Positions 34,601 through 42,109 of a stretch of DNA of 64,000 bases are shown here, piece by piece. The position numbers and the translations under genes were made by a program. Each line of letters begins with the position of its first letter. Within the stretch, counting starts at the first letter, position 1. The notes beneath the pieces were generated by a model. The model saw nothing but the letters and a program-made list of their open reading frames with translations. It searched no databases and was not told the DNA's origin. Origin of the DNA: Gammaproteobacteria bacterium (GTDB lineage: Bacteria; Pseudomonadota; Gammaproteobacteria; Pseudomonadales; Azotimanducaceae); assembly GCA_026708185.1 (NCBI GenBank), contig JAPOVK010000051.1, forward strand, positions 62,001 through 126,000. Direction: 5' to 3'.

Positions 34601-34841
34601 CGAAGACGGGCGCGTGATCAGGGGTTTCGTGGACGTGCTCGCGGAGACGGAACGAGGCTGGCTGGTGATCGACCACAAGTCCTCGCCGTCGCCTAGGTCG
34701 GCCTGGCCGGACGAGGCGTTACGCTACGCGGGTCAACTGGCTGCTTACCGGGACGCCTTGCTCAGCGCCGGCCGGAACGTGGCTGGCTGCTATGTCCACT
34801 TCGCCGTAACCGGCGGGCTCGTGCGCATCGACATCCCATGA
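31692..34841 (+). CDS. AddA-like UvrD-family helicase-nuclease
   Basis: Protein of 1049 residues. Superfamily 1 helicase motifs appear in order: Walker A SAGAGSGKT at 18-26, TFTVKAASELRERV (Ia), LLLVDEFQDTN near 340 (II), VGDVKQAIYEFRG (III), HVLTYHRAKGLEWPVV (V) and RLAYVGMTRARDRL (VI). The C-terminal RecB-type nuclease has GFVDVL near 977 and VIDHKSS near 992, then YAGQLAAYR. With the upstream nuclease it forms a two-subunit enzyme with two nuclease sites, like AddAB or AdnAB, for double-strand break repair or degradation of foreign DNA. GTG start at 31692 overlaps the upstream stop. Confidence 0.88.
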   Translation: MTRGAPRATDWSHVTFISAGAGSGKTYRLTRELERALLDGNVSPAGIVGTTFTVKAASELRERVHDRLIAAGRIELAERTAESLVGTVHSVCERLLKRFAFELGLSPQMNVMSIDDGTRYFNQALDHVLALDRVREMNAFAHRLGVTYRGLPTWQAVVKEVADKARENDIGPGALRAMGERNASSFLAFFPNAMDIDPTATLLDRMQTAIKEIPDNGLVGSRRYRQVLADAEPLLARPDCPWYTWMRLAGTSGPAAIRGHVTAIQKVAGLYERHGRFHDDVACFLAGIFDIAADSLARFEAVKREHGLIDFADMEQLTLHALDEEPVRERLRDEVELLLVDEFQDTNPMQLALFLKLAALADRAVFVGDVKQAIYEFRGCDPALVFDTLEGLTAGDATTDRLDTSWRARPALVHYVNELFDATFDGLPREAVVQRSERTEFDAPAVTAWSLAGPLEERTQAVADGVARLVASRGPVVDTETGVTRPVSFGDIAVLARTNNHVESIAQALRAAKTPMKMTLQGLLATPEVTLARSCLRRLADRADTLATAEILMLADGRDPEGWLADRLDYLDGDGHPMAWLEDDHPLIRRLKGLRDESALRSPVETVARVLNEVDIRRIVAAWGPDDVRAAQRQKNLDAFLALAVEYEKHAAAHHEPGTLTGLLFWLEHPSSPDLDLQPVVTSGDAVHVLTYHRAKGLEWPVVVCTDFDYEERLRTWDVRVESSAAFDVADPLAGRELRYWPNLFGRRRNGVPARAAIERSVEGERCRAKTRAEQQRLAYVGMTRARDRLVLALSAQAPKRDAWYHSFMPDFAVPTGDALEMPNGFSVPTRVEAIEHAGTTGSLRSYRPRWFERRERHTYPREVLAPSSIEPVTAVVGEVVEIGERVKVRADDIADLGNGLHAVIAAELLNPLPRTKALRRAATLLERFGVGDDVDGADAVAITRRFARHLKDGFGATRVDVEVPVSLRREDGRVIRGFVDVLAETERGWLVIDHKSSPSPRSAWPDEALRYAGQLAAYRDALLSAGRNVAGCYVHFAVTGGLVRIDIP

Positions 34842-34979
34842 CGCGGGCGCCCCCTCGCCGTGCGAACGCGGCTGTGCCTTGTACGACGGCAGTGGGGATG
34901 CTCACGTCGGGCTGATTTCCTACATACATAGCCCGACCCGCGGTCCATGGTGGTATTTTCCTCTTGGCGGGAATACGCG

Positions 34980-35462
34980 ATGCAGGCCACAGTGATCGAC
35001 ACACTCCGTTACGCCAACCGCTTGAAAGACGCCGGTGTTGAAGCCCTACAGGCCGAGGCCATGGCGCTTGCCCTCAACGACGAGCTCGTCTCCGGGCTGG
35101 CGACCAAGGCCGACATAGACCACGCCGCAAACGGCCTCAGGGCCGACCTCGATCAGGCGGTGGACGCACTGCGCGGCGAGATGGGCGAACTGGGCAGCGA
35201 AGTGGGCGAACTGCGCGGCAAACTGGGCGAACTGCGAGCGGAACTGCGCGGTGAAACGGCCGAACTGCGAGCGGAACTGCGGGCGCTCAGCGGCAAGTTC
35301 GAGACCCAAGGGCGCCACGTCTTCCTCGTTCTCGCTTTGATCGCCGCGCTGGGGCTGTTCAACGCCGTCGCGCCGCACTTGGGGCGCACGCATACAACGG
35401 CCAACCCGCCAGCAAACGTTTCGGCCCCGGCTTCTGACTCGGCGGCGAGTTCGCCTCGCTGA
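34980..35462 (+). CDS. coiled-coil membrane protein (DUF1640/MCUR1-like)
   Basis: Protein of 160 residues. The N terminus (VIDTLRYANRLKDAGVEALQAEAMALAL) matches the DUF1640 pattern, a bacterial relative of mitochondrial CCDC90/MCUR1. A heptad coiled coil follows (repeats of GELRAEL type, about residues 55-115), then one membrane helix (HVFLVLALIAALGLFNAV) and a short low-complexity tail. The ATG at 34980 is chosen over an earlier start at 34947 because it begins the conserved segment. Function unknown in bacteria. The helicase gene ends 138 bases upstream. Confidence 0.78.
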   Translation: MQATVIDTLRYANRLKDAGVEALQAEAMALALNDELVSGLATKADIDHAANGLRADLDQAVDALRGEMGELGSEVGELRGKLGELRAELRGETAELRAELRALSGKFETQGRHVFLVLALIAALGLFNAVAPHLGRTHTTANPPANVSAPASDSAASSPR

Positions 35463-35525
35463 GGGAGGCGACCCAACCGTCTTGCGGTCTAGAATACGGC
35501 GTAACGCCCCTTGGAGGCACTCACC

Positions 35526-35954
35526 ATGATCGTCGGACTCGACCATATTGGCGTCGTTGCGCACAGCATCGACGAAGCGCGGGCGACCCTGGAAAACAAG
35601 CTGGGCTTCTCGCTGGCGGCGAGCACACCGCTCCCGGATGGTGCGTATTTCGCGCCCGAAGGCACCCACAACTACATGTTCCAGGTCGGCATGGGCGAGA
35701 CGCGGATCGAGGTGTTGATCCCCGTGGTCCCGGAGGCCGGCACGTTTAAGTACCTGCAACGGTTCGGCCCGGGTCTACACCATTGGGGCTACGGCTGCGA
35801 CGACGTGGCCGAGGAAGCCGCAAGGCTGCGTGCGAATGGCTTGAGGCAGATCGACTTGGGCGGGCGCCCGGACGGGGACGTGGTGACCGCGGCGTTCTTC
35901 CACCCGAAGAGCGCTGGCGGCATTCTCACCGAACTGGTGCCCGCGCGCCGGTAG
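35526..35954 (+). CDS. VOC protein, methylmalonyl-CoA epimerase-like
   Basis: Protein of 142 residues with the double-module glyoxalase fold. IVGLDHIGVVAHSIDEARATLENKLGF, IEVLIPV and GPGLHHWGYGCDDV are as in methylmalonyl-CoA epimerases; metal ligands would be H7, H86 and an acidic residue near the end (LTELVP). A GGAGG site (35512-35516) precedes the ATG at 35526. No mutase gene is nearby, so the true substrate is unproven. The stop codon lies inside the loop of the first of three tandem hairpins. Confidence 0.8.
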   Translation: MIVGLDHIGVVAHSIDEARATLENKLGFSLAASTPLPDGAYFAPEGTHNYMFQVGMGETRIEVLIPVVPEAGTFKYLQRFGPGLHHWGYGCDDVAEEAARLRANGLRQIDLGGRPDGDVVTAAFFHPKSAGGILTELVPARR

Positions 35955-36000
35955 GCGCGTTCGCGCGCCGGTAGGCGCGTTCGCGCGCCGGTAGGCGCGG
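35942..36000. repeat. three tandem 20-base hairpin units
   Basis: The unit CGCGCGCCGGTAGGCGCGTT is present at 35942-35961 and 35962-35981, with a third slightly altered copy at 35982-36000. Each holds a perfect stem CGCGCC-GGTA-GGCGCG. The VOC gene stop codon TAG is part of the first loop, so the array begins at the end of the gene. It could act in termination, mRNA stability or supercoiling; its copy number may vary. Confidence 0.85.
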
Positions 36001-36098
36001 GCCCTAAGCCGCCCCCCGGCGCGGCGGCGTGCGATACTTGCGCGCCATGCCACGCCTCAACACCCGGCCGTCGCCCGACCGCAGAGCCGCTAGTCGCC

Positions 36099-37514
36099 AT
36101 GGCGCGTAGCGCCAAGCCGCCGTCCCAGCCAAACGTAAGCGCCGCCGAAACCGAACGACCACCCAAGCGACCCGGGATGAGGTACGCCGGGTTCACCGAG
36201 GGCAGCGTCGGCAGGCACCTCGTCCGCCTGGGCTCGTTCATGGCCATGGGCTCGCTGTCCATGAACTTCGCGCGGTTCGCGGAAGCGATCTACCTGGGAT
36301 TCGTGGGCACCGAAGCCCTCGCCGCGATGGGATTCGCGTTCCCCATCACGATCTTCCTGTTCGCCTTCGCGGGCGGCATCGGCACCGGCGCATCGTCGGT
36401 GATCGCGCGCGCGTACGGTGCCGGCGACCGGGCACAGGCCGCCCGCCTGGTCACGCACGCGGAACTGCTGGTGCTCATCGTCGGGGTGGTGGCTGGCGCG
36501 TTCGGCCTCGTTTTCGCAGAGGACGTCGTCGCCCTGCTCGGTGCCCAAGGCGAGGTGCGCACGATGGCCGCGGAGTACTTGAGCGTCTACATGCTCGGGT
36601 TCCCGCTGTTCATGCTCTCCATGGTCGGTTCGACGCTCTTGCGGGCCACGGGCAGCGCCGCGAGCCCCGGAGTGGTGATGACGACGGGCTCGGTGATCCA
36701 GATCGCCATGGGCCCGCTGCTGATCTTCGGTTGGTTGGGATTCCCCGAACTCGGCATCGCCGGCGCGGCCTGGGCGTATGTTGCATCGCGCGTTTTCAGT
36801 GTAGCCCTCTACATCGTCATCCTCGTGCGCGTGCGCATGGTGAGTTGGTCGCTCGAGGATCTCGGCAAGTCGTGGTGGGCGATCCTGCACGTCGGCGGAC
36901 CGGCGACGGCCAGTGGCCTGATCATGCCGGTGTCCATGCTGGTCATCACCCGGCTGCTCGCCGGCCACGGCCACGAGGTCGTCGCCGGCTACACCGTCGC
37001 CTCCCGCGTCGAGACGATGGTGCACATGGTCCTGTGGTCCGCGTCGTCGTCGATCTCGCCGTTCGTGGGCCAGAACTGGGGCGCGCGAAACTACGCCCGG
37101 GTCCGGCGCGCCATGCGCCTCGCCAACTGGTTCTGCCTGGCGTGGGGCGTGGTGACGTTCGTGGTGCTGGCCATCGCCGGGGACGCTGTGGTGCGGCTGA
37201 TCGACCCCAACGAGACGGTGCGCGCAGTGGCGGCCATGTTCTTCCTCATCATCCCGCTGTCGATCGGCTTCATGGGCGTGATGCAGGTGGCGACCTCGTG
37301 CTTCAACGCCCTCGGACAGCCGCTGCCGCCGCTCACCATCTCCTTCGCCCGGTCGATCGCGTTCTACGTGCCGCTCGCCATCCTTGGCGACTACCTGTGG
37401 GGCTATGTCGGCATCTTCCTCGCCACGGCATTCAGCAACGTACTATTGGGAATCCTGGCTTGGTACTGGAACCGCGTCGTCGTCAAGCGCGAGATCGCGG
37501 CGGCGGGGGTTTGA
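36099..37514 (+). CDS. MATE-family efflux transporter
   Basis: Inner-membrane antiporter of 471 residues with about 12 helices that exports drugs or metabolites using Na+ or H+. Seen are a MATE-type first helix (LVRLGSFMAMGSLSMNFARFAEAIYLGFVGTEALAA), AFAGGIGTGASSVIARAYGAGD and the second half equivalent SISPFVGQNWGARNYARVRRAM. The ATG at 36099 lacks a clear ribosome site. A 20-codon frame starting at 36047 runs into the gene and could act as a leader. A GATACT box at 36033-36038 may be the -10. The amidase gene follows after three bases. Confidence 0.92.
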   Translation: MARSAKPPSQPNVSAAETERPPKRPGMRYAGFTEGSVGRHLVRLGSFMAMGSLSMNFARFAEAIYLGFVGTEALAAMGFAFPITIFLFAFAGGIGTGASSVIARAYGAGDRAQAARLVTHAELLVLIVGVVAGAFGLVFAEDVVALLGAQGEVRTMAAEYLSVYMLGFPLFMLSMVGSTLLRATGSAASPGVVMTTGSVIQIAMGPLLIFGWLGFPELGIAGAAWAYVASRVFSVALYIVILVRVRMVSWSLEDLGKSWWAILHVGGPATASGLIMPVSMLVITRLLAGHGHEVVAGYTVASRVETMVHMVLWSASSSISPFVGQNWGARNYARVRRAMRLANWFCLAWGVVTFVVLAIAGDAVVRLIDPNETVRAVAAMFFLIIPLSIGFMGVMQVATSCFNALGQPLPPLTISFARSIAFYVPLAILGDYLWGYVGIFLATAFSNVLLGILAWYWNRVVVKREIAAAGV

Positions 37515-37517
37515 GAC

Positions 37518-37937
37518 ATGGCATCGCACCCACGGCGCGGCGGCGTCAAGTTCGTACTCCTGCACCACGGGGCGTGTTCCGGCGGCGGCTTCCACTTCCG
37601 GATCGGCGCCGACGGCAAGGTTCGCCCCGAACTCGACGAGGCCGAGCGCGGCCAACACGCGCGGAGCATCGGCGTCGTGGTCGATGGCGACTTCGATGTC
37701 GAGCCGCCTGCCGATGCGCAGATCGATGCGCTCAAGAGGCTCCTGCTAACCCTCAAACTGCGCTACCCGGATGTCCAGCTCGGTGCGCATCGACAGGTCC
37801 GCGGCGAAACGCCGACAACGTGCCCCGGGCGCCGATTCCCGATGAAGGCGCTCGCCGCGTGGTCGCGCGACGAGTTGCTACGCCAACGCCAAGACGTGCT
37901 GACACGCGATTTCGAGTCGCAATACTCGAAGATCTAG
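37518..37937 (+). CDS. N-acetylmuramoyl-L-alanine amidase-like (PGRP/Amidase_2) protein
   Basis: Protein of 139 residues. The zinc ligands of the amidase fold are seen: His in FVLLHHGA, His in LGAHRQVRG and Cys in TTCPGRRFP. HFRIGADGKVRPELD and SIGVVVDGDFD match the middle of the domain. It is near the minimal length and has no signal peptide, so it may act in the cytoplasm in cell wall recycling or be a phage-derived enzyme. It lies between the MATE gene (three bases) and the APH-like gene (one-base overlap), suggesting one transcript. Confidence 0.82.
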   Translation: MASHPRRGGVKFVLLHHGACSGGGFHFRIGADGKVRPELDEAERGQHARSIGVVVDGDFDVEPPADAQIDALKRLLLTLKLRYPDVQLGAHRQVRGETPTTCPGRRFPMKALAAWSRDELLRQRQDVLTRDFESQYSKI

Positions 37938-38818
37938 TGTCCGGCATCCCCGCCGCGGAAGTGCGCATCGACCTTGCGCTTGTCGCCGCACTCATCCGCG
38001 AACAGTTTCCGCAATACGCCGGACGGTCGCTGCAACACTTCGCCAGCGGCTGGGACAACGTCATCGTGAGGCTGGGCGCGGACTTGCTGGTTCGGCTACC
38101 GAGGCGGAAGGTCGCCGTCTCGCTCATCGAGCACGAGCAACGCTGGCTGCCGGTGCTGGCGCGGCGTTTGCCCATGCCCGTGCCGGAACCCATCCATGCC
38201 GGTCGGCCTTGCCCCCGATTTCCGTGGCCGTGGAGCGTCACGCGTTGGATCCCGGGCGAGAGCGCCGATGTCTCGGGCCTGCACGCGGACCAAGCGCCGC
38301 GGTTGGCAGTTTTCCTCAAGGCGCTGCATCGGCCCGCTCCCGAAGAGGCACCGGCCAACCCCGTGCGTGGCGTGCCACTGCCCTCGCGGGCCGCGGTCGT
38401 GACCGAGCGCATGGCGCGGCTCGAGCAGACGACCGAATCGGTCTCGGCGCGCGTCGTGGCCGTCTGGCGCGAGGCTCTCGAGGCACCGCTGGGCACCGAA
38501 CGCCAGTGGCTCCACGGGGACCTACACCCGGCGAACATCCTCGCCCACGAAGGCCGCATCGTCGGCGTGATTGACTGGGGCGACCTGTGCGGCGGCGATA
38601 TCGCGACGGACCTCGCGGCCCTCTGGATGCTCTTCGACCGGCCCCGCCGGCAAGAGGCACTCGCAGCCTACGGCAACATCGACGAGGCCACGTTGGCGCG
38701 TGCAAAGGGCTGGGCCGTGTTATTCGCCGTGATCCTACTCGACACCGGACTCGTGGACGACAAGCGACAGGCCAAGGTCGGAGCGGCGACCTTGGCCCGA
38801 ATTACAAATGATCGGTAG
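37937..38818 (+). CDS. aminoglycoside phosphotransferase-family kinase
   Basis: Protein of 293 residues. The kinase core is clear: WLHGDLHPANIL (catalytic loop) and VIDWGDLCGGD (metal-binding segment), with GWDNVIVRLGADLLVRLPRR as the ATP-binding N-lobe. This family phosphorylates antibiotics, sugars or choline-like compounds. GTG at 37937 shares one base with the amidase stop; the same frame is open far upstream but is shadow. The target is not predictable. It is the last gene of a MATE-amidase-kinase group, which could be a resistance cassette. Confidence 0.87.
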   Translation: MSGIPAAEVRIDLALVAALIREQFPQYAGRSLQHFASGWDNVIVRLGADLLVRLPRRKVAVSLIEHEQRWLPVLARRLPMPVPEPIHAGRPCPRFPWPWSVTRWIPGESADVSGLHADQAPRLAVFLKALHRPAPEEAPANPVRGVPLPSRAAVVTERMARLEQTTESVSARVVAVWREALEAPLGTERQWLHGDLHPANILAHEGRIVGVIDWGDLCGGDIATDLAALWMLFDRPRRQEALAAYGNIDEATLARAKGWAVLFAVILLDTGLVDDKRQAKVGAATLARITNDR

Positions 38819-38836
38819 TGCGCGATGGGCAAACGT

Positions 38837-38864
38837 GGATTGCGGGCCGGGAGGCCCGCGTACC
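38837..38864. repeat. dispersed hairpin repeat, copy 3
   Basis: GGATT, arms GCGGGCC (38842-38848) and GGCCCGC (38853-38859) around loop GGGA, then GTACC. The layout matches copies 1 and 2, with paired changes in the arms that keep the stem. It sits between the convergent kinase and dioxygenase genes, so could also serve as a bidirectional terminator. Confidence 0.6.
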
Positions 38865-38865
38865 G

Positions 38866-39801
38866 TCAGGCCGCCGCCTTCTCCTTGCTCCGCCGCGCGA
38901 GCCTCGCGAAGCGCTCCTTCTGTTCCGGGGTCGCGTACTTGAAGGTGCGCCCGTAGTCGGGCCCGGCCTCGTCCCAGCCCATGTTGTCGTCCGCGCCGAC
39001 CAGGCGCGCGAACTCGGGCGGGTTGCGGTCGATCATCTCCTGCGTCACATGCCACTGGTAGCGCTCCTGGGTTTTCAGACGGCGGTGGCAGTGGTAGCTG
39101 GTGACGTTCAGGCGCAAACCGTCGGTCTTCTTCTCGAAAGCACCGTGCCAGGTGTTGCCGTGCCAGACGATCAACGATCCCGCCTCGGCCTCCACCGGCA
39201 CGGCCATGTCTTCGCCCTCCCCAGGCTTCGGCTGCCGGCAGTAGGTGTGGCTTCCCGGCACCATGGCGATTGCACCGTTGTCCAGGGTGTAGTCCGTGAG
39301 GCAGTAGGCGGCGTTGGCCACGTCCGAGCAAGGCGGCATGCGGCCGTCCCGGTCCGGCGGCGAGTCGCTGTGCAGGCCGAGTGTGTCGCGCTCGCCCTTC
39401 CACTTGACGAAGGACGTCAGGCTCGACAATTGCTGCTGGCCGCGCATCAGGTAGTTGATCAGCGTGTACAGCGTCGGATTCACGATCCACTCCTCGAAAA
39501 CCCGGTCCGCCATCAACAGGTAGAACAGCAGGAACTGGCCGCCGCCCTGCGGCTGTGCCTTGTAGTGGCCGAAATCGCCGTTGCGCTCAAGCGCGAAGTC
39601 GACGCCGGTGCGGTCCTTGCAGATTCGCAATACCGTTGCTCGAATCCTCTCGAAGAACTCGCGCTCGGCCACCTTGTCCGGCGGCACGACGGTGAAGCCG
39701 TACGAGTCCAGCTCGAAAATGTTGCGCTCCAAGCCCAACTCGCCAATCCGCTTGAACGTGGCGTTGAACTCCTTGGTGTTCTCGAACTCGCCGAATTGCA
39801 T
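38866..39801 (-). CDS. phytanoyl-CoA dioxygenase-family protein
   Basis: Fe(II)/2-oxoglutarate oxygenase of 311 residues. The iron ligands are H144 and D146 (LGLHSDSP) and H219 (NTWHGAF), with R230 as the likely 2-oxoglutarate arginine. GAIAMVPGSHTYCRQP is typical of PhyH proteins. A GGAGGGG site precedes the ATG at 39801. The C terminus is rich in Lys/Arg/Ala. The substrate is unknown; marine bacteria hold many of these with roles from lipid to ectoine hydroxylation. It is divergent from the exonuclease gene. Confidence 0.9.
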   Translation of the reverse strand: MQFGEFENTKEFNATFKRIGELGLERNIFELDSYGFTVVPPDKVAEREFFERIRATVLRICKDRTGVDFALERNGDFGHYKAQPQGGGQFLLFYLLMADRVFEEWIVNPTLYTLINYLMRGQQQLSSLTSFVKWKGERDTLGLHSDSPPDRDGRMPPCSDVANAAYCLTDYTLDNGAIAMVPGSHTYCRQPKPGEGEDMAVPVEAEAGSLIVWHGNTWHGAFEKKTDGLRLNVTSYHCHRRLKTQERYQWHVTQEMIDRNPPEFARLVGADDNMGWDEAGPDYGRTFKYATPEQKERFARLARRSKEKAAA

Positions 39802-39892
39802 CTCCCCTCCTTAAGCGACGACCACCGGACCACCGATACTACGCTCATTCCCGGCATTGCCACCACTCGCCCCGCGTTCGACAATCCGCGCC

Positions 39893-40762
39893 ATGCGACT
39901 CCACGTCATCGACGGCACGTTCGAGCTGTTTCGGGCGCACTATTCGAAACGCCCCGGCCGCTTCGCGCCGGACGGAATGGACGTGAAGGGAACGGTCGGC
40001 GTGGTGTCCTCGTTGATCGGCCTGCTCGACGATCCCGACGAGCGGGTGACGCACATCGCGGTGGCCTTCGACAACCCGATCGAGTCGTTCCGCAACGAGG
40101 ATTTCGACGGCTACAAGTCGGGGGAGGGCATGGAGCCGGCCATCGTGGCGCAGTTCGACCTGGTCGAGGAGGCGGTGACCGCGCTCGGCGTCACGGTGTG
40201 GTCGATGGACCGTTACGAGGCCGACGACGCCATGGCCACGGCGGCCTTGCGTTGGCGCGACCAGGTCGCCCAGGTGCGCATCATGACCCCGGACAAGGAT
40301 CTCGGGCAGTGCGTCACCGGCAATCGCGTGGTGCAGGTCGACCGCATGCGCCGACGCGTCATCGATGAGGACGGCGTCGTCGCCAAGAACGGCGTGCCGC
40401 CGGCGAGCATTCCCGATTGGCTGGCCCTGGTCGGGGACACCGCCGACGGCATCCCCGGCATACCGGGGTTCGGCGCCAAGACCGCCGCCGCCCTACTGTC
40501 CCGGTACGGCACCGTGGAAGCGATCCCGCCGCATTCCGTGCACTGGGACGTCGATGTCCGGGGCGGCATGCGCCTCGCCGCCACGCTCAACGAGCGCCGC
40601 GAAGACGCGGCCTTGTACAAGCACCTGGCAACGCTCGCGACCGATGTGCCTCTTCCCGAATCGCTCGACGACCTGCGCTGGCAAGGCGGCCACCGGCAGC
40701 GGTTTCAAGAGCTTGAACGTCGACTGGGAACAATGCCGATGCGGCCACGGCTCTGGCGGTGA
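39893..40762 (+). CDS. 5'-3' exonuclease (FEN/Taq-exonuclease type)
   Basis: Stand-alone structure-specific nuclease of 289 residues, related to the N-terminal domain of DNA polymerase I. Acidic metal residues are in HVIDGTFELF (D7), RYEADDAMATAAL and IMTPDKDLGQCV; VGDTADGIPGIPGFGAKTAAALL is the helix-three-turn-helix DNA-binding motif. Roles may include flap or RNA primer removal. ATG 39893 is preferred to an earlier start at 39857 because VIDGT should be close to the N terminus. It is convergent with the permease gene. Confidence 0.92.
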   Translation: MRLHVIDGTFELFRAHYSKRPGRFAPDGMDVKGTVGVVSSLIGLLDDPDERVTHIAVAFDNPIESFRNEDFDGYKSGEGMEPAIVAQFDLVEEAVTALGVTVWSMDRYEADDAMATAALRWRDQVAQVRIMTPDKDLGQCVTGNRVVQVDRMRRRVIDEDGVVAKNGVPPASIPDWLALVGDTADGIPGIPGFGAKTAAALLSRYGTVEAIPPHSVHWDVDVRGGMRLAATLNERREDAALYKHLATLATDVPLPESLDDLRWQGGHRQRFQELERRLGTMPMRPRLWR

Positions 40763-40784
40763 GCCAAGGCACCGGCGTGCCCAT

Positions 40785-42101
40785 TCAGTCGAGAAACAGG
40801 AACTTCGCCACGAAGATCGCCGCCACGACGTAGACGGCCGGTGGACACGCCCGTGCCCGGCCGCTCAAGAGGTGGATCACCGCGCAGGTGATGAACCCCA
40901 CGCCGATGCCGTCGGCAATCGAGAAGCTCAACGGTATGCAAAGTGCGGTCGCGACGCCGGGTACCGCTTCGCAGGCGTCGTTCCAATCGAGTTCCACGAA
41001 GCCGCGCACCATCAGGCAGGCCACGAAGAGCAGCGCGGCGCTGGTCGCGTAGGGCGGGATGCTCTCCGCGAGAGGCGCGAACCAAAGACATGCGAGGAAC
41101 AGCATCGCCACGACGACGGCCGTGAGTCCCGTGCGTCCGCCGCTCTGCACGCCGGCCGCACTCTCGATGTAGCTCGTCGTCGACGACGTTCCCGCCAAGC
41201 CGCCGAACACCGTCGCAGTCGAGTCTGCGAGCAGGGCGCGGCCGAGGCGCGGCAGACGGCCGTCCTCGGAAAGCAAGCCGCCGCGGGATGCGACCGCGAC
41301 GAGCGTGCCCGCCGTGTCGAACATGTCGACCAGGAGCAGCGCAAGGACCACCGTGAGCGCGCCGAAGTTCATGGCGGCCGCCAGGTCCATGGCGAGGAAC
41401 ACCGGAGCCGGCGACGGCGGCAGAGAGGCGACTCCGTGGAAAGCGGTCTGGCCACTCAACCAGCCCACCGCCGCCAGGATCAAGATGCCGATGATCAGTT
41501 CGCCGCGGATTCCGCGCGCGAACAGGGCCGCGATCACGCAGAAGCCGACGAGGGTGGCCGCCGGGCCGAACGACCTAAGGTCACCGAGTGCGACGAGCGT
41601 CGCAGGATCGTCCACCACGAACCCGGCGTTGCGCAACGCGACCAGCGCCAGGAAGAACCCGATCCCGGCGGCCATGCCGGTCTTCAAGCCGCGTGGAACC
41701 GAGTTCACCAGCCACGCCCGCACCGGCAGTACGCTCAGCACCACGAACACCACCCCCGATAGGAACACCATCGCCAGCGCCGCCTGCCAGCTTGTGCCCC
41801 CGGCCAACACCACCGTGTAGGCGAAGAAGGCGTTCTGGCCCATCCCCGGCGCGAGTGCCACGGGATAGTTCGCGACGAGCCCCATGACAAGCGTGCCGAA
41901 TGCCGCAGCGAGGCAGGTGGCGACGAAGACGGCGCCGAAATCCATCCCGGTCTCGGACAGGATCGTGGGATTGACGACGACGACGTAGACCATGGCCAGG
42001 AACGTCGTCAATCCGGCGGTGACCTCGCGACCCACCGTGGAGCCGTTCTCTGCGATCCGGAAACGCTCGTCCAGCCACCCCGTCATGTTCTGTCCTGCCA
42101 T
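40785..42101 (-). CDS. NCS2-family purine permease (AzgA/GhxP-like)
   Basis: Inner-membrane nucleobase:H+ symporter of 438 residues with about 12-14 helices. Typical are GREVTAGLTTFLAMVYVVVVNPTIL, VALAPGMGQNAFFAYTVVL and DMFDTAGTLVAVA, and TSSTTSYIESAAGVQSGGRTGLTAVV, all diagnostic of the adenine/guanine/hypoxanthine branch. ATG 42101 (MAGQNMTGWLDERF) is preferred, 42086 also possible; open frame above is shadow of the SDR gene. It lies eight bases after the sqdC-like gene on the same strand, so may be read through from the sulfolipid operon. Confidence 0.92.
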   Translation of the reverse strand: MAGQNMTGWLDERFRIAENGSTVGREVTAGLTTFLAMVYVVVVNPTILSETGMDFGAVFVATCLAAAFGTLVMGLVANYPVALAPGMGQNAFFAYTVVLAGGTSWQAALAMVFLSGVVFVVLSVLPVRAWLVNSVPRGLKTGMAAGIGFFLALVALRNAGFVVDDPATLVALGDLRSFGPAATLVGFCVIAALFARGIRGELIIGILILAAVGWLSGQTAFHGVASLPPSPAPVFLAMDLAAAMNFGALTVVLALLLVDMFDTAGTLVAVASRGGLLSEDGRLPRLGRALLADSTATVFGGLAGTSSTTSYIESAAGVQSGGRTGLTAVVVAMLFLACLWFAPLAESIPPYATSAALLFVACLMVRGFVELDWNDACEAVPGVATALCIPLSFSIADGIGVGFITCAVIHLLSGRARACPPAVYVVAAIFVAKFLFLD

Positions 42102-42109
42102 GGCCGCTC

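Noticed and set aside
31692-34841. Gabija-type defence (UvrD helicase GajB)
   Set aside because: No OLD-family nuclease/ATPase GajA is adjacent; the neighbour is an AddB-like nuclease and the protein has its own RecB nuclease domain.
35175-35290. Apparent DNA minisatellite in the coiled-coil gene
   Set aside because: The similarity follows from the heptad repeat of GELRAEL-type residues in the protein; it is not a separate element.
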